This document shows positions 1 through 26,600 of a stretch of DNA of 64,000 nt, in pieces; position 1 is the stretch's first letter; every line of letters starts with the position of its first letter. This DNA comes from Burkholderia sp. Ac-20379 (GTDB lineage Bacteria > Pseudomonadota > Gammaproteobacteria > Burkholderiales > Burkholderiaceae). The stretch covers positions 1 through 64,000 of the forward strand of contig NZ_JAAGPF010000001.1 of NCBI RefSeq assembly GCF_017104645.1. The letters run 5' to 3'. Under the pieces are notes generated by a model that was not told the DNA's origin, ran no database searches, and saw only the letters and a program-made list of their open reading frames with translations. The translations under genes were made by a program, and so were the position numbers.

Positions 1-3000
1 CGGGCGCTTGCGCGCGGCCAGGCCCTTGAGCTTGCCGGCCGCGGAGGCGGCGGCAGGATTCGCGCCCGCCGCGCCGATGGCGGCCGGGGCGGCAGACTTC
101 GCATCGGCCGCGTCGAACGCGGCAGCGAGCGGGGTATCGGGATGGTTCACGAGTTCCTCCAGTAATGCTTGCCAGGATCTGGCGAAAGTGTCGATGGTCG
201 AGCGCCGGAACAAGGCCGTGGCATAGACCCAGTCGATCTGCCAGGTATCGCGTTCGGCCGACACGAACAGCGCCATGTCGAACTTCGAGTGGGTGGGCGC
301 GACCGAGGCGGGGCTGACGCCCAGGCCAGGCAAGTCGAGATCCGGCAACGGCGCGTTCTGCATCACGAACAGCAATTGAACGAGCGGGTTCCAGCGACGG
401 TCGCGCGGCACCTGCGCGGCGTCGGCGATCTGGTCGAACGGCAACGCCTCGTGCTCGAACGCCTGCAGGGATTGATCACGCACCTGGGTCACACGGTCGC
501 CGAAGCTGGCGGCGAGCGCGTCGGCGCCGAGGCGCGAACGCACCGGCACCACGTTGACGAAAAAGCCGATCAGATCATGCAGCTCGGCGAGCGGCCGGCC
601 GGCCACGTCGGTGCCGATCGCGATATCGGGTGCGCCGGTCCTGCGGTGCACGAACAGCTGGAAGCTGGCGAGCAGTACCGTGTAGGCGGTCGCGTTCAGG
701 CGGGCCGCCAGCCGCTCGATATTCGCGCGCAGCGGCGCGTCGAGCACGAGGCGCAGCGTGGCACCGTCGTGAGACGGCGCAGCCGGACGCGGCAGATCCG
801 GCGTGAACGGCGGATCGCCGGGAAGCCCGTGCAAGGCATCGCGCCAGAACGCTCGCAGCGGTTCGAGCGCGGGGCCGCTCAGCAAGGCATGCTGCCAGGC
901 GGCGTAATCGGCGTAGCGCAGCGGCAGCGGCGCCGGGGCCGGCTCGCCGTGCGACACGGTGCGGTAAAGAGCGGAAAAGTCGCGCGTCAGCACGCCCATC
1001 GACCAGCCGTCCGAGGCAATGTGATGGACCGTGAACACGAGGACGTGCTCGCGCGCGTCGCAGCGGATCAGCGCGGCGTCGAAGATCGGACCGGCCGCAA
1101 TATCGATCGCGCGGGCGCCGAGCGCGCGAACGGTGCACTCGACTGCCTCGGCGCGCGCCTCGGGCGCGACGCCCGTCAGGTCGATCTGCTCGACCGCGAC
1201 ATCGCCGGCGTCGTGCACGACCGCCACCGGCTCGCCGTCGGCGCCGGACGGATAGACGGTGCGCAGCACCTCGTGCCGCGCGGCGAGCGCCGCGAGCGTG
1301 CGTGCCACATGCGGCACCTGCAATTCGCCGCTCAGGCGCACCGCCACGCTCATGTTGTAGGCCGCCGCGCCGGCCGGGCCGGCCAGCCGGTCGGCGGTCC
1401 ACAGGCGGAGCTGCGAGGGCGCGAGCCGGATCGGCGCATCGGTCGCGCCGGCGCGCAGCGACGGCCACGCGGGCAAGGCGGCGGAAGCCCCCTGGTTCGC
1501 GCCAGTCCGCACGGCATCGATCTCGCTGGCGAGCGCCATCAGCACCGGCCGATCGAACAGCGTGCGCAACGCCAGCCGGATCCCGAGATCGCGCTCGACC
1601 CGCGTCGCCACCTGCATCAGTTGCAGGGAATGACCGCCGAGCCGGAAGAAATTGTCGTCGCGGCTCACCGCCACGAGTTGCAGCACGTCGCACCAGATGG
1701 CGGCCAATGCGACCTCGGTCGGGCCCTCCGGAGCGGCGTGGCCGACCGATTCGAACACCGGCGCCGGCAAGGCACGGCGGTCGATCTTGCCGTTCGGGGT
1801 CTGCGGCAGCGCATCGAGCACCACGAACGCGGCCGGGACCATATAGTCGGGCAAGCTCGCGGCGAGCGCCTCGCGCAGCGCCGCCGTATCGAGCGCCCGG
1901 CCCTCGCGCGCGCTCAGGTGGGCAACGAGTCGCGTGCCGGTCGGCCCCTGCACCGCGCTGACGACCGATTCGCGCACGCCCGGTTGCGCGGCCAGCAGCG
2001 CGTCGATTTCGCCGAGCTCGATCCGGAACCCGCGAATCTTGACCTGATGATCGATCCGGCCGAGATACTCGAGCGTACCGTTGCGGGTCCAGCGCACCAG
2101 ATCGCCCGTGCGATACAGGCGCTCGCCGTTCGCCGAGAACGGATCGGGCACGAAGCGCTCGGCGCTCAATGCCGCACGCCGCCAGTAGCCGCGCGCCACG
2201 CCCGCGCCTCCGATATACAGCTCGCCGGCCGTGCCGAGCGGCGCCAGATCCATGGCGTCGTCGAGCACCCGCAGTTGCGTCGACGCAAGCGGCTGCCCCA
2301 GCGAGACGGGCCCGTCGACGCGCTGGGCCGACGACCAGATCGTGGTTTCGGTCGGTCCGTACATGTTCCAGAGCTCGACGCCTGCCTCGCGCACCGCGCG
2401 CGCCAGATCGGGCGGCAGCGCCTCGCCGCCGCACAGGCCCTTCAGCGGCGCGCCAGGCCAGCCGCTGTCGAGCAGCATGCGCCAGGTCGACGGGGTCGAC
2501 TGCAAGGCGGTGGCGGCGCTGTCGTGCAGCAGCCGCGCCAGCTCGCGGCCGTCGCGGGCCGCCTCACGGCTCGCGACGATCACGCAGGCGCCCGACATCA
2601 GCGGCAGATACAGCTCGAGCGCGGCAATGTCGAAGGACAGCGAGGTCACGGCGACCAGCCGATCCGCCGACGTCAGGCCCGGCTCGCGCCGCGTGCTCAG
2701 CAGGAAGTTCGTCAGGGCGGCGTGACGCACCATCACGCCTTTCGGTCGACCGGTCGAGCCCGACGTGTAGATCATGTAGGCGATCCCTTCGCCATGCGTG
2801 GCGACGGCCGGCGCCGTGACAGGCTCGGCCGACGTGTCGCAGGCATCGAGATCCAGCACGACGACGCCGGCCGGCACGGCGAGACGTTCCAGCACGCGCG
2901 CCTGGCTCAGCAGCAGCGCGAGGCCGCTGTCCTCGATCATGGTATCGATGCGATCGCGCGGATAGTCGGGATCGAGCGGCACGTAAGCCCCGCCGGCCTT

Positions 3001-4745
3001 CAGGACCGCCAGCAGGCCCACCACCATGCCGACCGAGCGCTCGACGGCGATCCCCACCCGGGTTTCCGGGCCGACGCCGAGCGCGACGAGGCGATGGGCA
3101 AGACGGTTCGCGCGGCGATCCAGTTCCCGGTAGTCGAGTGCCGTGTCGCCGCAGACGAGCGCCAGCGCATCGGGCGTCGCAGCCGCCTGTGCGCCGATCA
3201 GCTCGTGCACGGCCCGCGTCTCGCCGAATGCGCCGGCGTTGCAGCCCATGACGCGTTGTGCCGCGCGCTCGGCGTCGTCGAGCAGATCGACGACGCCGAC
3301 GCCACGCTGCAGGTCGCCGCCGAACGCGGTCAGCATGCGTGCGAACTGGCGGCCGAAGCGCAGCATCGTCGCCGCGTCGAACAGCTCTCGCGCGTAGACC
3401 AACCGCGCCGAGAGGTCGCCGTCGGGGCCCTCCTCGGTTTCGAGCACGAGTTCGAACTGAGCGGCACGCGCCTCGATCTCGCGGACGTCGATCGCGAGAC
3501 CGGGCAGTGGATCAAGCGCGCGCACATCGCTGCGCTGGTGGTTGAACATCACCTGGAACAGCGGCGTGTGGCTCAGGCTGCGCTCCGGCTGCAAGGCTTC
3601 CACCAGCATGTCGAACGGCACGTCCTGATGCGCCTGCGCCTCCAGCACGCGATCCCTGGTCTGGGCCAGCAGTGCGGCCAGCGTGGTGCGTCCGTCGAGA
3701 TCGGCGCGCAGCACCTGGGTATTGACGAAGAACCCGATCAGCGGCTCGGTTTCGAGCCGGCTGCGGTTGGCGACGGGAACGCCGACGCGCAGGTCGGGCT
3801 CGCCCGTATAGCGATGCAGCAAGGCATGAAACGCCGCGAGCAGCAGCATGAACGACGTCGCGCCCTGCTCGCGCGCCACCCGTCGCACGATGTCGACCGT
3901 CTCGTCGGACAAGCCGATCGGCGCGCTGGCCGCGTGATAGGCACCCACTGCGGCGCGCGGATGATCGGCCGGCAGTGCCAGTACCGGCTGCGGGCCGCCG
4001 AGCCGCGCTCGCCAGCAGGCCAGTTGACGGTCCTGCTCGCCCGCCTCGAGCCAGCAGCGTTGCCAGCGCGCGTAATCCGGATATTGAATCGGCAGCGCGG
4101 GCAGAACCTCGGCGGCGGTCGCCCCGGTCGCCCGGGCACGGTAGCCGACCGAAAACTCGCGCAGCAGCACGCCGACCGACCAGCCGTCCGACACGATGTG
4201 GTGCATCACCACCACGAGCAGGTGCCGATCGTCGGCCAGCTTCGCCAGCCCGATACGCAGCAGCGGCCCGGCGCCGAGATCGAACGGTTCCGCCGCGAGC
4301 GCGCGCGCCCAGCTGCGTGCCGCCTCGTCGGCATCGTCGCGATCGATCAGGTCCGCCGCGCGAAAGTCGTAGCGGCCCAGCGGATCGACGTGCTGCAGCG
4401 CCTGACCGTCCTCGCCGGCGCGAAACGTGGTGCGCAATGCGGCGTGACGCGCGACGATCGCGTCGAAACTGCCGCGCAGCGCGTCGACGTCGAGCGTGCC
4501 GCTGAGGGTCAGCGCGCCGTCGATGTGATAGGCGCGGCTGTCCGGCTGCAGATTCCAGAGAAACCATTGCCGCTGCTGCGCGCTCGACAGCGGCAGGCCG
4601 CCTTCGTGAGCCGCGACCGGAATGGGCAATTGCGCGGCGCTCACGCCCTGTTCGCGCATCTTGTCGGCGAACAGGCGCCGCTCGTGCGCGGGCAAGGCGA
4701 CGAAACGCGTCGCGATCTTCAGTGCAAGTGCCTGATCCATGTTCA

Positions 4746-4746
<1 letters not shown>
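1..4746 (-). CDS. NRPS, partial (C-A-T-C-..., middle of the assembly line)
   Basis: This is the 5' part of a non-ribosomal peptide synthetase; 1582 codons are inside the window and the reading frame is open through base 1. Domains by residue: C about 50-480 with HHIVSDGW; A about 500-985 with YTSGSTGRPKG; T about 1010-1080 with DNFFRLGGHSL; second C about 1100-1530 with HHIASDGWSMG intact. Read against GrsA/EntF by eye, the A-domain specificity positions are D-I-L-Q-L-G-M-I-W, which matches glycine codes I know. After the second C comes an Ala-rich linker and a basic stretch, AGKLKGLAARKRP, at the very edge; I associate this kind of segment with the start of TauD/TfdA hydroxylase domains fused to siderophore NRPSs, but this is uncertain. 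The ATG at 4746 shares one base with the upstream stop (TAATG), indicating translational coupling; an ATG at 4740 is the alternative start. Confidence 0.93.
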
Positions 4747-17687
<12,941 letters not shown>

Positions 17688-17689
17688 GC

Positions 17690-20600
17690 TCAAGCCTCGC
17701 TCGCGTCGTGGTCGGTCAGCAGCTCGCGCACCTGCGCGATGAAGCCGGCGTCGTGCAGGATGCCGACGTGGTCGGCATCGATCGCGTGATCGCCGGCGCG
17801 TTCGCCCGGCACATAGGCTTGCCAGCCGTCGCGCATCGCATCGACCGAGGTTTCCGTGCGTTCGGCCCACCATTGCCGCACCGGCACGGCCAGTTCGCGC
17901 GCGACGCGCACCTGTTGCAGCGATTCAAAGTATTTCGACACCAACGCCACCTGTTCCAGCAATGCCTCCTGCTCGCCCTCGGGCAGGAGGCCTTTCCATT
18001 TGTCCGTCTGCGCGATGAATTCGCGCAGCGGTTCCAGTTCTTCCGGCAGCGCGCGCCGGCGCGCCATGGCCGGGCTGACCTCGGCGGCATCGGTCGCGAT
18101 CCGCGCGGGCGGCCCCGAATCGACGGTCAGCAGGCATGCGACCGTTTCGCCGAGCGATTCCAGGCGATGCGCCAGCTCGACGCCGAGCACGGCGCCCGAC
18201 GACCAGCCAAGCAGGCGGTATGGCCCCTCGGGCTGCACGCGACGGATATCGGCCACGTAATCGTCGATCACCGCGTCGAAGCTCGCCGGCCACCAGGCCG
18301 CATCGGTGTAATGGCGCGACTGCAGGCCATAGACCGCCACCTCGCCGTCCAGCGCCGCCGCCAGTTCGCGGTATTCGCCCACCAAGCCGAACACCGGATG
18401 AAGCACGAACAGCTTGCGGGCGGCGCTCGTGGCATTCAGCGGCACGATCGATGGCGGCAGCGCGTTCGCATCGAGCCACGCCGCCAGCGAGGCCACCGTC
18501 GGCTGCGTGAACAGGCTTTCGAGCGTCAAGCCGCCTAGGCCAGCCGCGGCCGCGCGGTGCGTGATGCGCAGCGCCGCCAGCGAATCGCCGCCGACCTCGA
18601 AGAAGTTGTCGGTCACGCCGAAATCGTCGCGGCCAAGCACGGCCTGCCAGAGCGCGAGCAGCGCGGCTTCGTCGTCGTTGCGCGGCGCAACCCGATCGGC
18701 TTGCGCGAGCCCGTCCGGCTCGGGCAGCGCGTGGCGGTCGACCTTGCCGTTCGGCATCACCGGCAGCCGCTCCAGCACCACGAACGCCGACGGCACCATG
18801 TAGCCCGGCAGCTTGCCTTCCAACCCGCTGCGCAGCGCCGTGCTGTCCACTTCGCCCGACACGTAGCCCACCAACCGCTTGCCATCGCCCGTGCCCTTCA
18901 GTTCCACCGCCGATTGATTCACGCCCGGCACCTGACGCAGCGCCGCTTCGATCTCGCCCAGCTCGATCCGGAAGCCGCGCAGCTTCACCTGCTGGTCGAT
19001 ACGGCCCAGGAAGTCGATCGTGCCGTCCTCGCGACGGCGGCACAGGTCGCCCGAGCGATACAGCCGCGAGCCGTCGTTGCGGAACGGGTTCGGGATGAAC
19101 TTCTCCGCCGTCTGCCCCGCGCGGCCCAGATAACCGCGCGCCAGCGTGTTACCGCCGATGCACAGCTCGCCCAGTGCGCCTACCGGCACTTCGTTACCCG
19201 AAGCGTCCATCACGTAGGCATTGCGCGACGGATACGGCACGCCGATCGACACGATCGCCTGATCCACGTCCGATGCTTCCGTGCGCCGGTACATGCACGC
19301 CACCGTCGTTTCCGTCGGGCCGTACAGGTTGTCGAGTTGGATCGCCGACAGCGGCCCTTCGCGCCACTGGCGCAGCGAATCGCCCGGCAACCCTTCGCCG
19401 CCCACCGTGATCTGGCGCAGCGCAGCCAGCGCCTCGCGCGACGGCGGCTCGCGCAGCCATTGCTGCCAGTACGCCGTCGGAATCCGCGAGAACGTCACGT
19501 TTTCCTCGGCCAGATGGCGGCTCGTCGTTTCCAGATCCCACAGCTGCGGGCCGCGCATTTCCACCTGCCCGCCCTGCATCAGCGCCGGCAGCATTTCGTG
19601 CAGCGCCACGTCGAAGTTGATCGTCGACGATTGCAGTTGCTTGTCGTCCGAGGTGATGTCGTACGTGCCGATGAAATCGTTCAGGTGCAGGCTCAGCGAG
19701 CGATGGCTGATCGCCACGCCCTTCGGCCGCCCCGTCGAGCCCGACGTGTAGATCACGTAGGCCAGTTGGTCCGGGTGCACGTCGGTATCGAACGGCGCGT
19801 CTGATTCGCCGGACACGTCCGCCAGATCGATCACGTCCTTGCCTGCCAGCACATCCGCCAGGTTTGCAGCCGTCGCGCGATCCGCGATCACGCGCTGCAC
19901 GCCGGCGTCTTCCATCATGTAGGCCAGGCGGTCGGCCGGGTATTCCGGGTCGAGCGGCACGAACGCCGCGCCCGACTTCAGCACGCCCAGCAGCGACGCG
20001 ATCACGCCCGCCGAGCGCGTCAGGCACAGGCCGATGCGCTCGTCGGGCTGCACGCCCAGCGCGGCCAGGCGGCGTGCGATCCGGTTCGACCAGCCCACCA
20101 GCTCGCCGTAATTCAGGCGCTCGCCTTCGCAGTGGACGGCCGGCGCCAGCGGGTTCGCGGCCGCCTGCGCCGAAATCCGCCGCACGATCGGTGCGAACGC
20201 CGTTTCAATCGGTTCCGCCTGCCACGCGCCCTCGACGTCCAGCACGATCGCGCCGAGCGGCTTGGCCTCTTCGGTCACGATCTGCTCGAGAATTTCCACG
20301 TAATGGCCCAGCATGCGCGCCACCACCGGCTCGTCGAACACGTCGCGCGCGAAGCCCAGCGACACGCCGATCGCCTCGCCGTCCGCCACGTTCAGCACCA
20401 GGTCGAAGCGGGCGGTTTCCGAGCCGTTGTTCACGCTCGACACCGTCAAGCCGGGCAGCTGAACGCCCTCGCCACCGGCTTCCAGATAGTTGAACATGGT
20501 CTGGAACAGCGGCGTATGGCTCAGACTGCGCGCGGGTTGCAGAGCCTCCACGAGCCGCGCGAACGGCAGGTCCTGATGCGCCTGCGCTTCCATGACCCGC

Positions 20601-23600
20601 GCCTTCACCTGCGCCAGCAACGTGCCGAAATTGTCGACACCTGCCAGTTCCGTGCGGATCACCACCGTGTTGACGAAGAAGCCGATCAGCGCTTCTGTCT
20701 CGAGCCGGTCGCGGCCGGCCGTCGGCACGCCGACGCGAATGTCCTGCTGATTGCTGTAGCGCGCCAGCAGCACGTCGTACGCCGCCAGCAGCGTCATGAA
20801 CAGCGTCGCGCCATGGCGCTGCGAGACGCGATGCAGGGCACTCGACAATGCCACGGGCAGACGCAGCGATACACGGCCGCCTTCGGAACCGCGCAAGCCC
20901 GTGCGCTTGCGCGCCGTCGGCAGTTCCAGGATCGGATGCTCCGTGCCGAGCCGCAAGCGCCAATATTCGAGCTGCGCATCGATCGCCCGCTCGTGAAGCT
21001 GTTCGCGTTGCCAGAGCGCGTAATCGCCATACTGGATCGGCAGCGATCCGGACGCCAGCGACGCGCCCCGGCACGCAGCGGCGTACGCCTCCGCAAACTC
21101 GCGCTGAAGAATGGTCAGAGACCAGGCATCCGAAACGATGTGATGCATTGCAAAGTGCAGCACATGCAGGCGATCGGCGCAGCGAATCAGCGTCACGCGC
21201 AGCAACGGTCCGCTCTGAAGATCGAATGGCTGCGCCGACAGTTCGCGCAGCATCGCAAGCATGGCTTCGTCGTGCCCCGCCTCGGCGGACATCGCAAGAT
21301 CGCGTGTCTGCCATGCGTAGTCCACGCTGCCGACAACCTGCCACGCCACTCCGCCATGCTCTTCGAATCGCGTGCGCAGGATGTCGTGTCGCGCGACGAC
21401 ATGGTCGATTGCGGCACGCACGGCCGCGATATTCAGCGCGCCTTCGAAGCGCGTCGCGCCGACGGTGTTGTAAGCGGCGCTATGGCTGTCGAGCTTCCAC
21501 AGGAACCAGAGTCGATCCTGCGCATGCGACAGCGGAATCCGCGCATGCTCATGCGCGCGGCGGGCAATCGGCACCAGATCGGCGCCAGCGGCCGCATGCT
21601 CGGATAGTGCCGGAGCAAGGCTCGCAATCGTCGGTTGCACGAACAGCGTGACGATCGGTACCGCCATGCCGAGCCGCTGCTTCAGGCGCGACGCCACCTG
21701 CATCACCAGCAGGGAATGCCCGCCAAGCTCGAAGAAATTATCGTGGCGGCCCACGCGCTCGATACCGAGTACCTCGCACCAGATCGCCGCCAGCGCCTGT
21801 TCGGCCTCGCCCTCCGGCGCGGCGTAGGCCACCGCCGATTCCGCTTCCGGCTTCGGCAGCAGCTTGCGGTCCACCTTGCCGTTCGGGTTCAGCGGCAGCG
21901 CTTCCAGCACCATCAGCACCGATGGCACCATGTAGTCCGGCAGCGTTTCGCCAAGCTTCGCGCGCAGCGCCGGCACGTCGATCGTTTCGCCTTCCGCTGC
22001 CGTCACGTAACCGATCAGGCGAGCGCCGCCCGCGCCGGTTTGCGCCGTCACCACCGCCTCGCGCACCTCGGCTTGCGCCGTCAGTTGCGATTCGATTTCG
22101 CCCAGCTCGATGCGGAAGCCGCGGATCTTCACCTGGTGATCGATCCGGCCCAGGTATTCCAGTGCGCCATCGGCATTCCAGCGCGCCAGGTCGCCCGTGC
22201 GGTACAGGCGTTCGCCATTAGTGCCGAACGGGTCGGCGACGAAGCGCTCCGCCGTCAGGCCCGGACGGTTCAGGTAGCCTCGGGCCAGGCCGATGCCACC
22301 AAGGTAAAGCTCGCCGGCCACACCACGCGGTGCCAGATTCAGCGCGTCGTCCAGCACGTACGTCTGAATATTCGCGATCGGACGGCCGATCGGCACGTTG
22401 TCGGCACCGGCCACGCACGTCCAATGCGTGACGTCGATCGCCGCTTCGGTCGGGCCGTACAGGTTGAATACGCCCACGTTCGGCAGCAAGGCCAGCGCGC
22501 GGTTCGCCAGTTCGGCAGGCAGCGCTTCGCCGCTGCATACGATCCGCTTCAGGTTCGTGCAACGCGCCGCGTCATCGTGCGCCACGAACGCTTGCAGCAT
22601 CGGCGGCACGAAGTGCAGCGTCGTCACACCGTAAGCCTGGATCAACTCCACCAGACGTGCCGGATCGCGGTGATCGCCCGGCTTCGCTACGGCCAGCTTC
22701 GCGCCAACCATCAGCGGCCAGAAGAACTCCCACACCGATACGTCGAAGCTGAACGGTGTCTTTTGCAGCACCGTATCCGTTGCATCGAGCTGGTAGGCTT
22801 CCTGCATCCAGACGATGCGGTTCGTCAGCGCAACGTGACGATTCACGGCCCCCTTCGGGCGGCCCGTCGAACCCGACGTGTAAATCACATAGGCCGCGTT
22901 CTCGACATCGACCGCCACGCCCGGATCCTTGTCCGACTCCGACGACAGATCCAGCGTATCGAGATCCAGCGCGCTCAGGCCCGCCGGAACCGGCAGCGAT
23001 GCACGCACGTGGCTTTGCGTCAGCAACAACGCCACGCCACTGTCCTCGATCATGTAGGCCAGACGATCTTGCGGATATTCCGGATCGAGCGGCACATACG
23101 CTCCGCCCGCCTTCAAGATCGCCAGCAGCCCCACCACCATCTCGACCGAGCGCTCGACCGCGATACCCACACGCGTTTCCGCGCCGACGCCAAGCGACAT
23201 CAACCGATGCGCCAGGCGATTCGCCCGCGCATCCAGCTCGCGATACGTCAATGCCTCGGAACCGAATTCCACCGCCACCGCATCGGGCGTCGCCTCGACC
23301 TGCGCACGGATGATTTCGTGCACCGGACGCTGCTCCGCATACGCCCGATCCACCCGGCTCAGCGCCAGCAACGCATGGCGTTCGGCGTCTTCCAGCAACG
23401 CCACCGCATTGACATGCGTCTGCAGATCCCCGGTCAGCGCTTCCAGCACGCCGACATAATGGCGGCTGAAACGCGCCATCGTCTCCGTATCGAACAACTC
23501 GCGCGCGTATCGAACGCTGGCCGACAGCGTGCCGTCGGGCGCTTCCCACGTGTTAAGCGTCAACTCGAACTGCGCCGCGCCTTCATCGAGATCGCGGCCC

Positions 23601-26600
23601 TCGATAATGAGGCCCGGCAGTTGATCGAGCATGCGGAAATCGCTGCGCTGGTGATTGAACACCACCTGGAACAGCGGCGTATGGCTCAGGCTGCGCTCCG
23701 GCTGCAGCGCATCCACCAGCACGTCGAACGGCAGATCCTGATGCGCCTGCGCATCGAGCGCGCGGGTGCGCACCTGGTCGAGCAGCGCGGCCAGCGTGGT
23801 GCGGCCGTCGAGCTCCGCCTTCAGTACCTGCGTGTTGACGAAGAAGCCGATCAGGCCTGCCGTCTCGGGCTGGTTGCGATTCGCCACCGGCACGCCGACG
23901 CAGATCTCGCGCTCGCCGGTATAGCGATGCAGCAGAATCTGGAACGCCGCCAGCAGCACCATGAACGGTGTCGCGTTGCGTTCACGCGCCACGCGGTGCA
24001 GGGCCCGGCCCAGCGCCGGCGGCAGATCGATCCGCTGATTCGCCGCGCGATAGTTGCCCAGCGCCTGGCGCGGGCGATCGGCCGGCAGGGCCAGCACCGG
24101 TTGCGCGTCGCCGAGCACGCCGCGCCAGTAAGCCAGCTGTCGCGCCTGCTCGCCGTCGTCGAGCCAGCGGCGCTGCCAGACGGCGTAATCGGCGTACTGG
24201 ATCGGCAAGGCCGCCTGAACGAACGGCTGGCCGGCCGACAACGCGCGATAACCGTCGACGAATTCGCGCAGCAGCACACCGATCGACCAGCCGTCCGAGA
24301 CGATATGGTGCATCGCCACCACCAGCAGATGCTCGTCGGCCGCAAGCCGCGCCACGCCCACGCGCAGCAGCGGCCCCTTGCCGAGATCGAACGGCGCGTA
24401 GCTCAACGATGCCGTCCAGGCCGACAGCGCCGCATCGCGATCGGCGCGATCGACCAGATCGACGATCCGGCAATCGCAACGCGCCGTCGCGGCGTCGTCG
24501 ACGACCTGCACGGCCTGGCCGTCGGCCGCTTCGACGAAGCGCGTGCGCAGCGATTCGTGGCGCGCGACCAGCGCATCGAAGCTGCCCCGCAGCGCAGCCA
24601 TGTCGATCTCGCCGCGCAGCATCAGGCCGCCGTCGATGTGATAAGCACTGCTGTCGGGTTGCAGGTTCCAGAGGAACCACAGGCGCTGCTGCGCGTGGGA
24701 CAGCGGCAGCGCACCGCGATGTTCGGCCGGCACCGGCTCGATGGCCGGCGGCGCCACGTAGGCCGAATCGCCGTGCGCCAGGCTCGCCGCCAGCGCCGCC
24801 AACGATTGATGTTCAAAGACGTGGCGCGGCGTGATCTTCCACCCGGCCTCGCGCGCTCGCGCCACGATCTGCAGGCTCAGGATCGAATCGCCACCCAGCT
24901 CGAAGAAGTTGTCGTGGCGGCCCACGCGCTCGATGCCGAGCACGTCGCGCCAGATCGACGCCAACGCCGCTTCCGCCTCGCCCTCCGGCGCTGCATATAC
25001 AGCCGCCGATTCGAACTCCGGCTGCGGCAACGCCTTGCGATCCACCTTGCCGTTCGCCGTCAGCGGCAGCGCTTCCAGCGGCAGAATCGCCGTCGGCACC
25101 ATGTAATCCGGCAGCGTCGCGCCCAGCGCCGTGCGCAGGGCTTGCCCGTCCAGCGCGGCATCGCCCTTCGCCGTCACGTACGACACCAGCCGCGCTCCGC
25201 TCGGGCCTTCCTGCGCCAGCGTGATCGATTCCCGCACCCCAGCCTGCGCCAGCAGTTGCGCATCGATCTCGCCCAGCTCGATCCGGAAGCCGCGGATCTT
25301 CACCTGATGATCGATCCGGCCCAGATATTCCAGAGCGCCGTCCGCCGTCCAGCGCGCGAGATCGCCCGTGCGATACAGGCGCTCGCCGTTCGCGCCGAAC
25401 GGATCCGGCACGAAGCGTTCCGCCGTCAGGCTCGCCCGGTTCAGATAACCGCGCGCCACGCCCGCACCGCCCACGTACAACTCGCCCGTCACACCCACCG
25501 GCACCAGGTTCCGTTCGGCATCCAGAACGTAAATCCCCAGATCCGGAATCCGCACCCCGACCGGGCTCACGCCTTCGTTCAGATCGTTCGCGCCGATCGG
25601 ACGGTACGTCACGTGCACCGTCGTTTCGGTGATGCCGTACATATTCACGAGACGCGGCTGCGCATCGCCGAAGCGCGCGATCCACGGCGCCAGCGTTTGC
25701 GGCTCCAGCGCCTCGCCGCCGAAAATCACTTCGCGCAAGGCCAGCGGCTCGCCGTCGTAAATCCCCGGCACCGCCATCAGTTGACGGAACGCCGACGGCG
25801 TCTGGTTCAGCACCGTCACACGCTCGCGACGCAGCAGCGCCGCGAACTCTTCCGGCGAACGGCTCACCACGAACGGCACCACCACCAGCTTGCCGCCGTA
25901 GCACAGCGCACCGAAGATCTCCCAGACCGAGAAGTCGAACGCGTACGAATGGAACATCGTCCAGACGTCGTTCTCGTCGAAATGGAACCAGTGTTCGGTC
26001 GCGTCTAGCAGGCGCGCCACGTTGTGATGCGCAAGCTGCGCGCCCTTCGGGCGGCCCGTCGAACCCGAGGTGTAGATCACGTAGGCCAGATTGCCCTGCG
26101 CCACCTTCACGGCCGGGGCCGTTTCCGGCTCCGAGGTCAGGTCGAGCCCGTCGAGTTCGAGCACATCGAGCGACGACGGAATCGGCAGCGTGTTGCGTAC
26201 GCCGCTTTGCGTCAGCACCAACGCGATGCCGCTGTCCTCGATCATGTAGGACAGCCGATCTTGCGGATAATCCGGGTCGAGCGGCACGTAAGCGCCGCCA
26301 GCCTTCAGGATCGCCAACAATCCGACGATCATCTCGATCGACCGCTCGACCGCGATGCCCACACGCACTTCCGGGCCAACGCCGTGCTTCGCGAGCCGAT
26401 GCGCGAGGCGGTTGGCGCGTGCGTCGAGTTCACCGTAGCGCAGCGATTGATCGCCGTAGACCACGGCAATTGCATCCGGCGTCGCTTGCGCGCGCGCCGC
26501 GATGCGTTCGTGTACGGGCAGCGCGTCGGGATAGGCGACGTCGTTACGGCCCCAGGCCAGCAATGCATCGCGCTCGTCCGTGTCGAGCAGCGCGATCTCG

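Noticed and set aside
17688-17873. Longer start of the FAAL-containing NRPS at 17873
   Set aside because: The extra 62 residues are Arg-rich, unlike any FAAL start, and overlap the upstream thioesterase domain; ATG 17687 fits the family.
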